From the NCBI GenBank assembly GCA_039619475.1, contig CM077116.1, positions 380,394,760 to 380,458,759 of the forward strand: a stretch of DNA of 64,000 nucleotides. Direction: 5' to 3'. The stretch is from Icerya purchasi. Lineage: Eukaryota > Arthropoda > Insecta > Hemiptera > Monophlebidae. Below the pieces are notes generated by a model, which was not told where the DNA came from, made no database searches, and saw nothing but the letters and a program-made list of their open reading frames with translations. The position numbers were made by a program, and so were the translations under genes. Of the stretch, positions 22,829 through 32,434 are shown one piece after another; positions within the stretch are counted from its first letter, which is position 1; each line of letters opens with the position of its first letter.

Positions 22829-25585
22829 TTAAATTTGTATGCGGCCAGATATCACATCAATGAAGGATACAAGGGGATTGACAACAGTTAACGAAGGAAA
22901 GGAGAGAACAGATGCAGCACTATAAGGAGCAGGAATATTTAGTCTTAGAAGTCGAGAGCAGAGAAGTAAACATTTAGGCGACAGTGTGGAACATTCGAAA
23001 ATAATGTGGTTTGAATTACATTTGTGGATACCATTTGGAGGATGTAGCGGACAGTAAGGAGAGTCTGAAAATCTATAGCGAGATGAAGGAAGCAAACTAT
23101 GATCGAAACGCAATCGACATAAAGAGGAAATAAAACAGCGCTGCAAAGACGAAAATTCATGAAACCAAGGATTAACTGGAAGATACGGCTGAATAGAAAG
23201 ATAAAAGAAAAATTGGTTAGAAAAGGAGGAAGGGTATGAGTCTGACCAAAACCTACAATGGAATTTTTTAGATAATGCAAGTAAATTATTAGCAGTGAAC
23301 TTATTAATGGGGAGTCCATTAGCTGCACCACGAGACAACTGATCAACTCTTTCATTTCCTTCTATACCAACATGGCCTGGAATCCAAAAGAACTCAATCT
23401 GAATGTGGTAAGTGTGGAAAAGGTTATGGATAATCGAGCGAATACGAAGAATGATAGGATCACAAGAAAGATGAGGAAAAACAGATGATATAGTTTGTAA
23501 AGCACTTTTAGCATCAGAGATAATTAGGAATTTATTATTGTCTCGTACTAAGGATATGTGAAGAATGGCTCTTAAAATCGTAACCGACTCTGCAAAGAAA
23601 ATAGAGCAAGTTGGAGGAAGTCTATAACCTTCAAAGTAGTTGTGAACAGAATATAGGAAGGATGCTCCAACGCCGTGAGGACCCTTCGATCCGTCAGTAT
23701 AAAGAAGAGAATGAAAAGGAAATAGAGAGTTAATAGTGTTAAGGAAATCTTGATTAGGTTGTGGAAGGGATTTAGAGTAAGAGAACAGCAAAGATAAAAT
23801 AGGAGGAAAGAGAAAATCTGTAAAATGAAAGATAAAGTAAGGAAGTTTGTTGTGGAATATAATTTGTGGAAGAAATTTAGCAACTCGATTTGAGGTATGA
23901 GAAAGAAGGGGAAATTTTTCAGAAGTGAATCGCCAATTCTCAAGTACGATGGAGTAGGATGAAATAAGTTTTGAAGAAGAAACTGGAAGACGCTTTAAAA
24001 GGAAACGATATCCCAAGTGAGATCTACAGATTAGTAAAGGGGGAACATTACATTCAGCATGTATTGCAGGAATGAGAGTTGATTTGAGGGCTTCTAGACA
24101 TAAACGAAGGAAGCAATTATGGACCCGATCCAGTTCACAAAGGAGAGATCTGGAGGAGTTACCATAGATAAACGAACAATAATCTAGTTTGGAACGAACT
24201 ATAGATTTATAAAGGACAATTAAGGTGCTAGGATCTCCTACCCATCTTGTTGATGAAATAGATTTAAAGAAATTTAGTCTTTTATTTACTGACATGTGGA
24301 GATAGTTAATGTGCTCGAAAAAGGAGAGACGACTATTTAGGAACAGACCAAGATAACAAAAATTTTTAACTAAGGGAATGGGAATGTTATTTACAGAAGG
24401 GTTTATTAAAGAAGGATTAAAAGGTCGATAAGTAAAATTAATACAAGCGGATTTAGACGGTGAAATAAAAAGGTGTAGATCTGAGAGTGAGCCATTTAAT
24501 TTTGACAAGGAATTATTCATTTCTTCGTTTGCAGAGCTAAGATCGTGAGAAGTGGAATATAGAAGGATGTCATCAGCAAAGAAAATGGAAGACGACCCTA
24601 TTGGGAGGAAGGCTATATTAAGAATATATACATTGAAAAGCGTAGGACTTAAACAGTGGCCCTGTGGAAGACCATTGTACTCAGTTCTGGAAGTAGAGTC
24701 AGGAGGTGTAGAAAGATGAATCGCACGATTCTGGAACAACCAAATAACAATTGAAATAAATTGGGATGGAAGATTAATGGAAATCCATAGTTGATGCGCC
24801 CAAAAAAAAAAAAAAAAAAAAAAAAGATTAATGGAAATCATTTTATTTTGTAAGGTAGGAAGATAAACATTATTAAACGTAAGAAATGCAGTTAAAGTAT
24901 AATTTTTATTTAAGAATGAATTATAAATATCCGAAATAAAGAAACTAATGCAATCGGAGGGACCAAGGCCAGGACGGAAGCCGGACATGTTACTGAGAAG
25001 TAAATCATTACTTTCTAGCCACCAAATAAGACGTCTGTGTAGGATATTTTTGAAAAGTTTCCTTAGACACGGAGCAAGGGATATTGGACGGAAGGAAGAA
25101 GGATATTTTTTAGGGACTGGAATAATCACAAAGGAGTTCCAAGAGGGAAGAAGAGAGCCAGTGGATAAAATAGAATTAAAAATATTGAGAAGAATTTGAA
25201 GAGATTGATTGGACAAATTTTTAAGAACTCGATAAGGTATACCGTCCAACACTGGGGAAGAATCATTAGCATTGTTTAATGAATAACGCAGTTCGTTAGT
25301 GTTGAAGGGTAAGGTGAGGAAATGAGGAGAGGAGTCATTGGAAAATGAAGGAGGGAAAAGTTCTTCAGAGCTGGGTACATACGAAGGAGAAGTCGAGTCT
25401 AAAAAAGGAATTAACTTTTGCAATGGAACATTCGAAGACATAGGATGGTGAGAACGGGAGACTTTAAAAGCTCTAGCCATCCTCCAAATTTGAGAAAAGG
25501 GAGTATTACGGGAGAAAGAGGAACAAAATTTTTTCCAGGAATCTTTTTTGGCTGATTTGAAAACAAATCTAGCCCTCGCATTCAT
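22829..25585 (-). CDS. LINE ORF2: reverse transcriptase, RNase H, Cys/His tail
   Basis: 918 open codons; the start given is only the first ATG after the last endonuclease stop, so the true ORF2 start is upstream. RT motifs in order: DGIPYRVLKNL, IIPVPKKYPSSFRPISLA, GFRPGLGPSDC, GLPQGHCLSPTLFN and the catalytic FFADDILLY near residue 335. RNase H follows with catalytic acids in YTDGSKG (near 625), AES (near 660) and SDAKSALQ (near 685), closing with WIPGHVGIEGNE. The C-terminus has a HKCNSNHIIFEC Cys/His cluster. A run of Phe near residue 260 is the reverse-strand reading of a nested poly(A) insertion whose net 54 bp keeps the frame. The expected RT motif A aspartate is not clear: the region reads FLTFNNVYLPTL where the sister copy has VDATAAFDNIHLPSL, so activity is doubtful. 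Confidence 0.92.
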   Translation of the reverse strand: MNARARFVFKSAKKDSWKKFCSSFSRNTPFSQIWRMARAFKVSRSHHPMSSNVPLQKLIPFLDSTSPSYVPSSEELFPPSFSNDSSPHFLTLPFNTNELRYSLNNANDSSPVLDGIPYRVLKNLSNQSLQILLNIFNSILSTGSLLPSWNSFVIIPVPKKYPSSFRPISLAPCLRKLFKNILHRRLIWWLESNDLLLSNMSGFRPGLGPSDCISFFISDIYNSFLNKNYTLTAFLTFNNVYLPTLQNKMISINLFFFFFFFWAHQLWISINLPSQFISIVIWLFQNRAIHLSTPPDSTSRTEYNGLPQGHCLSPTLFNVYILNIAFLPIGSSSIFFADDILLYSTSHDLSSANEEMNNSLSKLNGSLSDLHLFISPSKSACINFTYRPFNPSLINPSVNNIPIPLVKNFCYLGLFLNSRLSFFEHINYLHMSVNKRLNFFKSISSTRWVGDPSTLIVLYKSIVRSKLDYCSFIYGNSSRSLLCELDRVHNCFLRLCLEALKSTLIPAIHAECNVPPLLICRSHLGYRFLLKRLPVSSSKLISSYSIVLENWRFTSEKFPLLSHTSNRVAKFLPQIIFHNKLPYFIFHFTDFLFPPILSLLFSYSKSLPQPNQDFLNTINSLFPFHSLLYTDGSKGPHGVGASFLYSVHNYFEGYRLPPTCSIFFAESVTILRAILHISLVRDNNKFLIISDAKSALQTISSVFPHLSCDPIILRIRSIIHNLFHTYHIQIEFFWIPGHVGIEGNERVDQLSRGAANGLPINKFTANNLLALSKKFHCRFWSDSYPSSFSNQFFFYLSIQPYLPVNPWFHEFSSLQRCFISSLCRLRFDHSLLPSSRYRFSDSPYCPLHPPNGIHKCNSNHIIFECSTLSPKCLLLCSRLLRLNIPAPYSAASVLSFPSLTVVNPLVSFIDVISGRIQI
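24771..24839 (+). mobile_element. 39-bp LINE tail insertion with 15-bp target duplication
   Basis: AGATTAATGGAAATC occurs at 24771-24785 and again at 24825-24839. Between them lie only CATAGTTGATGCGCCC and 23 A residues. GCGCCCA followed by A is the 3' terminus of this LINE family (compare 31857 and 8978). The insert is on the + strand, opposite to the host LINE. Homologous copies at 29480 and elsewhere lack it. Confidence 0.93.
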
Positions 25586-25589
25586 CTGT

Positions 25590-26640
25590 TTATAGATTAG
25601 AAGATTGGAAGTCGAAGGACAAGCTCGGAAAGTTTTGAAAGCAGATATACTGGCACCATAAGCGATTTTGCATTCACTCTTTCACCATATAGATGAAGCA
25701 GTGACGTGCTTAGGATTTGTAGGAAGTTTAATTAGTGGAGAAGAGGAGGATAAACTTGAATTAATTAACTGTGTAAATGAGTTATAAGACTGAACAGGAT
25801 CTATATTTGTAGGAATACATGAAAGAGATGAGTCCAGTGTGTTACGAAATTTGAGCCAGTTGGTTTTGTTAAGATTCCAACAATAAGCTTGGAAGGGTTT
25901 GCGGGATAGAGGTAAAGGAAATTATTGAGGGATAGAAGTATAGGAACATGATTGCTGCCAAAAGTGTTGTCCAAGGTTTTCCTATAAGAATTAAGGCCGA
26001 TGTTGGGAGAAGTGAAAATTAGATCAATGGAGTTGTCGTTTGATTTTTAAAATAAGTGGGGGAAAGGTCGTTTAAGAGTATAACATTAAAGTCAGTAATT
26101 ATATCTTCAATGACCAGGCCATTAGAGTTACTAGAAGAGCAACCCCAAAGAGGAGAGTGAGTGTTCCAATCTCCTCCAACTATAAAAGGATGTGGAAGAG
26201 AGTTAAAAAAAGAAGATAATGGAAAACTGTGGAGATTATAATTAGGAGGAATGTAAGCAAGTACAAGGTGTAAGGAGTAAGCATATTTAGTAGGAATTGA
26301 GACGTGAATAAAATTAGGATTGGATGGATCAGATGGAAGAGAAGGAACAACGTCATGTGAATAAAAAAGAATACCATTTCTAGTTAAAATTGCTGACCCT
26401 CCGTACCCATCAATTCGGTCTGACCTAACTATATTAAAGCTTTTAATGGAGACATCAGTGGAGTTCTTAAGCCGGGTTTCTGAAAGAAGAGCGGTGCTAA
26501 TTTTGTAGTCAATACATTTTTATTAGCTCTCAAGCTGCGGCAGTTCCACTGTAAAATATTAAGATTCAAGAGCATAATGAATGGACATAGAAGAAAGAAC
26601 GGGAAAATAAAAGGAGGGAGCATGGAAATTTTCCACTTAT
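25590..26640 (-). pseudogene. LINE ORF2 endonuclease region, frameshifted
   Basis: APE-type endonuclease that nicks target DNA. Pieces in different - strand frames: LNILQWNCRSLRANKN at the N-terminus (within 26623-26429), STALLSETRLKN, DRIDGYGGSAILTRNG, IVGGDWNTHSPLWGC (catalytic N/D region near 26160-26200), and a degraded C-terminal part. Several stops and shifts separate these, and the SDH motif is not intact. Confidence 0.85.
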
Positions 26641-27174
26641 AAAGTTGAAAAGGAAAGAAAGAAACCCCTGCGAAATAATATGATTAAAAAGATAGAAAAT
26701 AAAAAAAGGTAGAGTAAACCATCGTCCTCTGCTACCAGCTAACCTAATTAAAGGAAGTATAGAGAGGGGTTGGGCTGAGTTATTTAGGAGGAACTGCCAT
26801 TTTTGCCGACTCACTAACCTATCAAAAGGTAGTGTGCAAAAAGGCCAGTGAAAAATAATAGAAGGTAGTCTATTTCTACTTAACGAATTCACTGACATCG
26901 TCACAACAATGAGGAGAAAATAGTAAATGTACAGAGATAGAATCCTTGTTGACTTAGCTATGTTAATAAATAATGATATAAGCCAACGCCCTCTGCTACC
27001 AGCAAGGATAATTAAAGGAAGTATAGAAAGGGGATGGTAGAAGCCTGTAAAGAAGAACTGTTCTTTTTTATTAAGCACTACCCCATTAAAGGGAAGTTTG
27101 CAAAAGAGGCAGCCAGCAAAAATGAAAGGAAATAAGAAAATAGTAGAGAAGAAAAAAGTTATATTAGAAATCAT
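26566..27174 (-). other. Extra frame between LINE ORF1 and ORF2, with internal repeat
   Basis: A 202-codon frame fills the spacer between gag and endonuclease. It contains two versions of a ~45-residue block ending PLSILPLIILAGSRGRW and PLSILPLIRLAGSRGRW. At DNA level the repeats start CCTCTGCTACCAGC at about 26727 and 26990 on the + strand. LINEs of this group normally have a short or overlapping junction here. Similarity is high at both DNA and protein level, so coding cannot be concluded; the block may act as RNA. Confidence 0.4.
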
Positions 27175-27355
27175 TGTGTTCAGTTTAATAATGAAGTATA
27201 AAAATAATTGACTTAAGCGATTAAGATACCAAAACCATTTTGCGTACTTAGTCGTAATGATATAAAAGAGGAAACAGAGAGAAGAAGTAGATTTATTAAC
27301 AAAGATATGAATTTTTTAAAATTTGAATACGTTAAGATATTTAATAATGAAGAAT

Positions 27356-28853
27356 TTATACGACAGTTGAGTCCATAGGAGGAGGAGAATCCGCAGAGGT
27401 CTGTTGATTATTATCAGAAGGTTTAGTTACTTTTCCAAGATGTGAAAGGAGAAGTTCAATACACGAGTTTATTTCGGAGAGATTAGAGATAATAATATTT
27501 TCTTCATGTAGAAGGACGGATAGACTGGAATAAATATTAAACAACAGATCTGAATGTGATTTGTTAATATTTCTTTGATTGCTCATAGGAAAACCCGTAT
27601 CGCAAATTTTATTTTATAGATCATAATTACTATTAGATGAAGAGATGCTATAATTACTAGAATCCTGAGGAATAGGTTGGGAAGAAGACTTCTTGATTCC
27701 ACTGAAAGGATGAGCAGCCTTAATATACGGAAATGAAGTAGGTTTTGCTGTAGGTACATGTCTTAATTTTCGTGATCCGGGGTACACATTCCGTGTGTTA
27801 AGATTATAAGTCGGATGAATAAGAGTTGGAAAGTTATCAGTGATTGCCGAACTGTAACTTTGAGCTTTTGTAACGATTTCGGATTTTTTAATTTCGATTG
27901 CCTCTCTGTAGGATACATTTTCATGAGCTATAATTTTTTTGATGTGTAGTTGATTAGAATATTCGGGACAGGAGCGGTCAGTTGCTAAATGGTCTCCGTG
28001 ACATGAAACACAAATAGCAAATGAAGGATTAGCTGGGCAAAGGTTGTTATCATGATTTTCAGTGCATCTAGTGCACCTAACTTTACTTTTGCATATGTTT
28101 TTAGAGTGTCCATAGCGAAGACAATTGTGACAACATGGGCCTCCGGATACACGGTTCAACGTTAATTTTCATTTTATAGACGTATACATGCTCAGGTAAA
28201 GCAAAACCTTGAAATTTGATTTCAATTAAGGGCAAAGGAATTAACTGATCAGAAACTTTTTTTTGATACGTTTAATGCCGTTAATAGTACAAGAAGATTC
28301 CAATCCTTCAATAATGTCTTCGTCCGTCATGTTTGTATCGATATTTCTAATTACTCCGAATCGATATATTAAATTGTTCTGTATGTAACCCCGAAGGTTA
28401 TTTTCTTGAAGTAACGGCGATGGGAGAAACGAGTTTGCGGATAATAAAGAATTAAATTCTAGTCTAAGCCTATTTCTTCCCGCTGAAGTAAATTTTTAAT
28501 TCCATAGGTGTTTGTAGAAATTCGTTTAGCAATGGCTAAAGGATGTAAAGCTGTAATGTTTTTGTCAATGCTTTCAATTAATACGTAGAACGGACCTGCA
28601 TGATTCGGAGGAAATAAATTAATCGAAATTTTTCTGAAAAAGTATTGGTTAAATTAGACTCGTTAGATGCTATTAGTTTAATTTCTTTCTCGGGTACAGC
28701 TGATAACGGAGATAACGATTCTGAAGTTTTGCGTTTGTTATTGTTGTCATTAACAACAACGAGCGGTAAACTATTCTTACGCGTCGAAGAGGCTTTAGTT
28801 GATTTATTATTAGCGGCGGGGACCTCTGGGGATTCCCTCTTTGTAGCACTCAT
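27356..28853 (-). pseudogene. LINE ORF1, gag-like with CCHC knuckles, broken
   Basis: RNA-binding nucleocapsid-like protein. It starts MSATKRESPEVPAANN at 28853 with a Ser/Lys-rich N-terminus and shifts frame near 28580, where the alternative frame continues LFPPNHAGPFYVLIES, a gag motif of this LINE group. Further stops follow. Frame 28159-27614 then carries the zinc knuckles CCHNCLRYGHSKNIC, CTRCTENHDNNLC and CVSCHGDHLATDRSC. The C-terminal part (27586-27356) is separated by a stop. At least three disruptions. Confidence 0.85.
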
Positions 28854-29216
28854 TAAAGCCCTAGCTGCTCCGGTAAGCTAGAATTGTAAGAAAATGGGAA
28901 AAAATAAAAAAAGAAATAAATAGTAGAAATAATTGCACAAAATCAAAAGAAAGATAAGATCGCTGATAACAAAAAGGTAACAGAGATAATAAACATAAAC
29001 GCTGATTAATACCAGAGAGAACTAGTTATCGGAATTATTTTAAATGGAAAGATCTTACCCGATTCGGATGAACGCAGGAATACACACTATCCACATACAA
29101 ATGTAAACACAAACGTTCGTTGCGTGTTTTTTTTTTTTTTTTATAGTCACCAAAAAACTCGAAAAAACGTATCCCTTTAGATAATTTTTTTTATCTATTA
29201 ACACATAACGATTGAC

Positions 29217-30095
29217 TTAAATATTGTCAATAGAAATGTAATTAAAAAAATTATTAGAGGAGGAATAGACGAGAATATCGTCAGCGGAGAATAAGGATTT
29301 AGAAGGGATGTTAAGAGTAGCAGGACTATGAAAGTAAATGTTGAAAAGTGTAGGACTCAAGTACGATCCTTGCGGAAGACCTCGAAAAATTGATCTGGAA
29401 TCGTCGAAGAAGGGAGTAGAAAGACGAATTGTTCTATTCCGGAAAAGATTGATAATTAAGGTAATAAACTCAAGAGGGAAACCAAATGGAAAGCATTTTA
29501 TTCTGTAGAGAAGGTAGGTGAATATTGTCAAAGGCAGCGGTGGCATCAACACCTGTGAATGAAGGATTTATAGATATCGGAAAGGAACAGGGGTATACAG
29601 TTAGTGGCACCAAGGCCAGAACGAAAACCAAACATATTATCGGAAAAAACATTATTATATTCTAGCCACCAGACCAGGGGTTTATTAATCATGTGTTCAA
29701 AAAGTTTTCTTAAACACGAGGCTAAAGAGATTGGACGGAAGGAGTTAGGTTTCTTTTTCGGGATAAGAATAATAATAAAGGAATTCCGCAGTGGTGGAGT
29801 TGCAGAAATGTACAGGAAGGAATTATAGATTGACAAAAGTGTTTTGAATGCTAACTCAGAGAGGTTCTTGAGGACAAGGATAGGGATGCCGTCTATACCT
29901 GGGCTAGAATTAGAAGAACTGATCAAGAAATCGTGGAGTTCATTGAAGCTGAAGGGAGAAGAAAAAAAGTGAGAAGGAAATGTGATAGGTAGGGGAGGAG
30001 CCAATGATTCCTCGAGGGAAGGTACATAGGAAGGACCAATTGAATCAAGAAAAGTAGAGAGCTTCTCTGAAGGAAGACTTAAGTGTGAGGGTTCC
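29217..30095 (-). mobile_element. Inverted 5' half of a LINE (RT fingers to FADD)
   Basis: Reading the - strand from 30095: SLPSEKLSTFLDSIGPSYVP, NSSPGIDGIPILVLKN, IPKKKPNSFRPISLASC, GFRSGLGATNC, VDATAAFDNI (RT motif A aspartate present), GLPQGSYLSPTLFN and SADDILVYSS at about 29250, where homology stops. It is the part of ORF2 that should precede the + strand segment starting at 30096. Same family as the 22735-29125 element, with a frameshift near 29550. Confidence 0.9.
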
Positions 30096-31875
30096 TCGCT
30101 TGCTATTTTGGAATTATCGTTGTCTTCTCTTTATCTTTCTATTTCCCCTGAGAAGTCTGCCTCTGTAGTTTTTACATTTCGTCCTTTTAACCGTTCCTTA
30201 ATTAACCTTTTCCCGTGTCAACTCTCTATTCCTCTATTTAACTCTTTCTCCTACCTTGGTGTCATTCTTAATAGTAATTTATCTTTTTGCGATCATATCA
30301 ACTATCTATGTACATCGGTTCTCAAGAGATTAAATTTCCTAAAAGCGTTGTCCCCCCGGAAATGGGGTGGCAATCCGTATATTCTCCTCATACTTTATAG
30401 ATCCATTATTCTTTCTAAATTGGACTATTGTTCTTTTCTTTATGCCAGTGTTCCCAAATCCGCCTTCTTAGCAAATTTGATCGCATCTAAAACTCTTGTC
30501 TTCGCCTGTGCATTGGTGCTCTGAATTCTTCTCCAACTCCTGCTCTCCTGGCCGAAACTGGCTTCCTTCCTTTATCTATTCGAAGACTTTACCTTGGTGA
30601 AAAATTTATGATTAAACGTCTTCATATTCCTCACTCGAAAATCGTAAATTCCTATCAATATATTCTGGGCAATTGGCGTTTCTCTTCACGAAAAATTACA
30701 ATTCTTTCACACATCTCCTCCCAACTTGTCCTATTTTTTTACTTTATCCTCTCCTGTAACAAATCCCCGTACTTCACTTACAATTTCTTAGAACTATCGT
30801 TTTCTTCTAAGCTATTTTCTCTCCCCTCTAACATTAAATCTCTTCCGCTTCCTGTAATACATAACGAATTTAACCAAACTCTACACTCACTCTTTCCAGC
30901 TCACAGCACGGTTTTTACGGATGGCTCAAAATCTGCTTCAGGTATCGGAGCTGCTTTTATTCTTCCTGATATCAACTATTCTGAGTCTTTTCAACTTCCT
31001 CCCTTTTCTTCTATCCTTTTAGCCGAATCCATGGCTATTTTACGTGCTATCCTGTTTATATCCTCATCATCCAATTTATCAAAATTCGTCATATGCTCTG
31101 ATTCGAAAAGCGTTTTATCAGTCATCTCATCTCCCTTCCCTAAACTATCGTCAGATCCTATTATTCTTTACATTCGTTCCTTAATTTATAATTTATTAAT
31201 ATCTCGTTCTATCTTAATTGACCTGTTCTGGATTCCGGGCCACTGCGGCATCGTTGGTAACGATTTTGCCGATTCATTGGCATGTCTAGCTGCAGTAAAT
31301 GCCCGTTTCATAGACAGATATTCCCCTCCCAATATCTCTGTCCACTCTTTATCGTTTTAACCATGACTTTTGAACTGATCTTTATCCGTCTCTTTTCTCC
31401 AATCCTAACTCTTTTTACCTCGCAATACAACCCTCTCCACCTACTTCTTCCTGGTTTAATAATTTTCCCTGCATCAGCCGTTCTGTTATTTCTTCTATAA
31501 TTCGCCTCTGCTTTAATCACAGTCTGCTTCCTGCTTCCCTCTTTCGTTTTAATATTGTTCAGTCTCCCTTGTGTCATTTCCATTCTCCTATCTTAAATTT
31601 GACCTGTGATGTAAATCACCTCCTATTCGAATGCTCATCTATCTCCTCAGAACGCGCAGTCCTTTATTCTAATTTGCTTGGCCTTGGCCTCCCGAACCCT
31701 TACTGTGCCTACTACATTCTTGCTCTTCCTTCTCTTTCTGTTTTTCCTATATTGGCTACCTTCATTTCTTTTGTTTCTAATCGCTTCCTGATTTAACTTT
31801 CAAGTCCCTACGTTTCATTATTTGTTAGTCCTTTGTGTTGGGTAAATGTCCTGAGTTGACGCGCCCAAAGGAAAA
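30096..31875 (+). mobile_element. 3' half of the same LINE: RT thumb, RNase H, tail
   Basis: The + strand begins with LSLSSLYLSISPEKSASVVF, the sequence that follows the FADD box by about 13 residues in the intact relative. It continues RPFNRSLIN, FSYLGVILNSNLSF, SKLDYCSF; then RNase H in frame 30608-31360 with FTDGSKSASGIGAAF, LAESMAILRAI, CSDSKSVLS and WIPGHCGIVGND, all catalytic acids kept. The C-terminal cluster CDVNHLLFECSSIS follows after frameshifts. It ends at GACGCGCCCAAAGG with an A-rich tail at about 31875. Confidence 0.9.
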
Positions 31876-31974
31876 AAAAAAAATTAAAAAAATTAAAGAG
31901 TATTATCAATATTAATTACCATGTAAATCTAGCTTTAAATAAAGAAAGTAAATAGTAAACCGCCATAGCGCCCA

Positions 31975-32432
31975 AGCTTATCATTTTAAAAGTTGATTTT
32001 TAGCAAAACAAAAAAAAATTGTAAAAGTGATCTCCATATCATTTTTGAATATTTCCCAGTTAACATCTTCTATTCTCCATTTCAGTAGAAAAGTTTGAGG
32101 ACATGTGGTAAGATTGACAAGTGATGAGGTGATTATTGGAAAATGATCACTGTCACATAGATTGTGATGGACTTCTGTTTTAATTCTTCCACCTAAAAAT
32201 GCTGTAGCGAAGACTAGATCTAGCGTAGACATGGTTTTAGATGTCGCGTTAAAGTGAGTTGGACGTTTTTTAGGGTTTAATAAGAGGAGATGTTCGTCGA
32301 AGAAAAATAATTTTTCGATTAAGCATCTCTTTTAGAATTGTATGTTGAATCCCATGTTTTGTTATGAGCGTTGAAGTCACCCAGGATTATATATGGTTTT
32401 GGGAGTTGCTCAACTGTTGTCTGTAAAAGAAG
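31975..32432 (-). mobile_element. Inverted 5' part of a second LINE (endonuclease C-half)
   Basis: The - strand from 32432 reads PKPYIILGDFNAHNKTWDS, then, after a frameshift, STLDLVFATAFLGGR and LCDSDHFPIITS: the catalytic GDFN and SDH motifs of an APE-type endonuclease. It ends NWEIFKNDMEI near 32000. This segment should precede the + strand portion starting at about 32435. Family different from the 22735 element. Confidence 0.87.
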
Positions 32433-32434
32433 AA

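Larger units (their letters stand above)
22735..29125 (-). mobile_element. Near-full-length I/LOA-type non-LTR retrotransposon
   Basis: Order on the - strand: 5' region (to about 29125), ORF1 gag-like (28853-27356, broken), a spacer with its own frame (27174-26566), ORF2 endonuclease (about 26640-25590, broken), ORF2 RT and RNase H (25585-22829, intact), a short 3' UTR and an A tail (22735-22760 as T on +). RNase H downstream of RT plus a gag with CCHC knuckles places it in the I/LOA/R1-like group; clade uncertain. It probably cannot move without help because ORF1 and endonuclease have frameshifts. A minute second insertion sits inside its RT (24786-24824). Confidence 0.9.

Noticed and set aside
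22945..23355. Additional - strand frames inside the long LINE ORF2
   Set aside because: Out-of-frame shadows of the RT-RNase H frame; no independent motifs.
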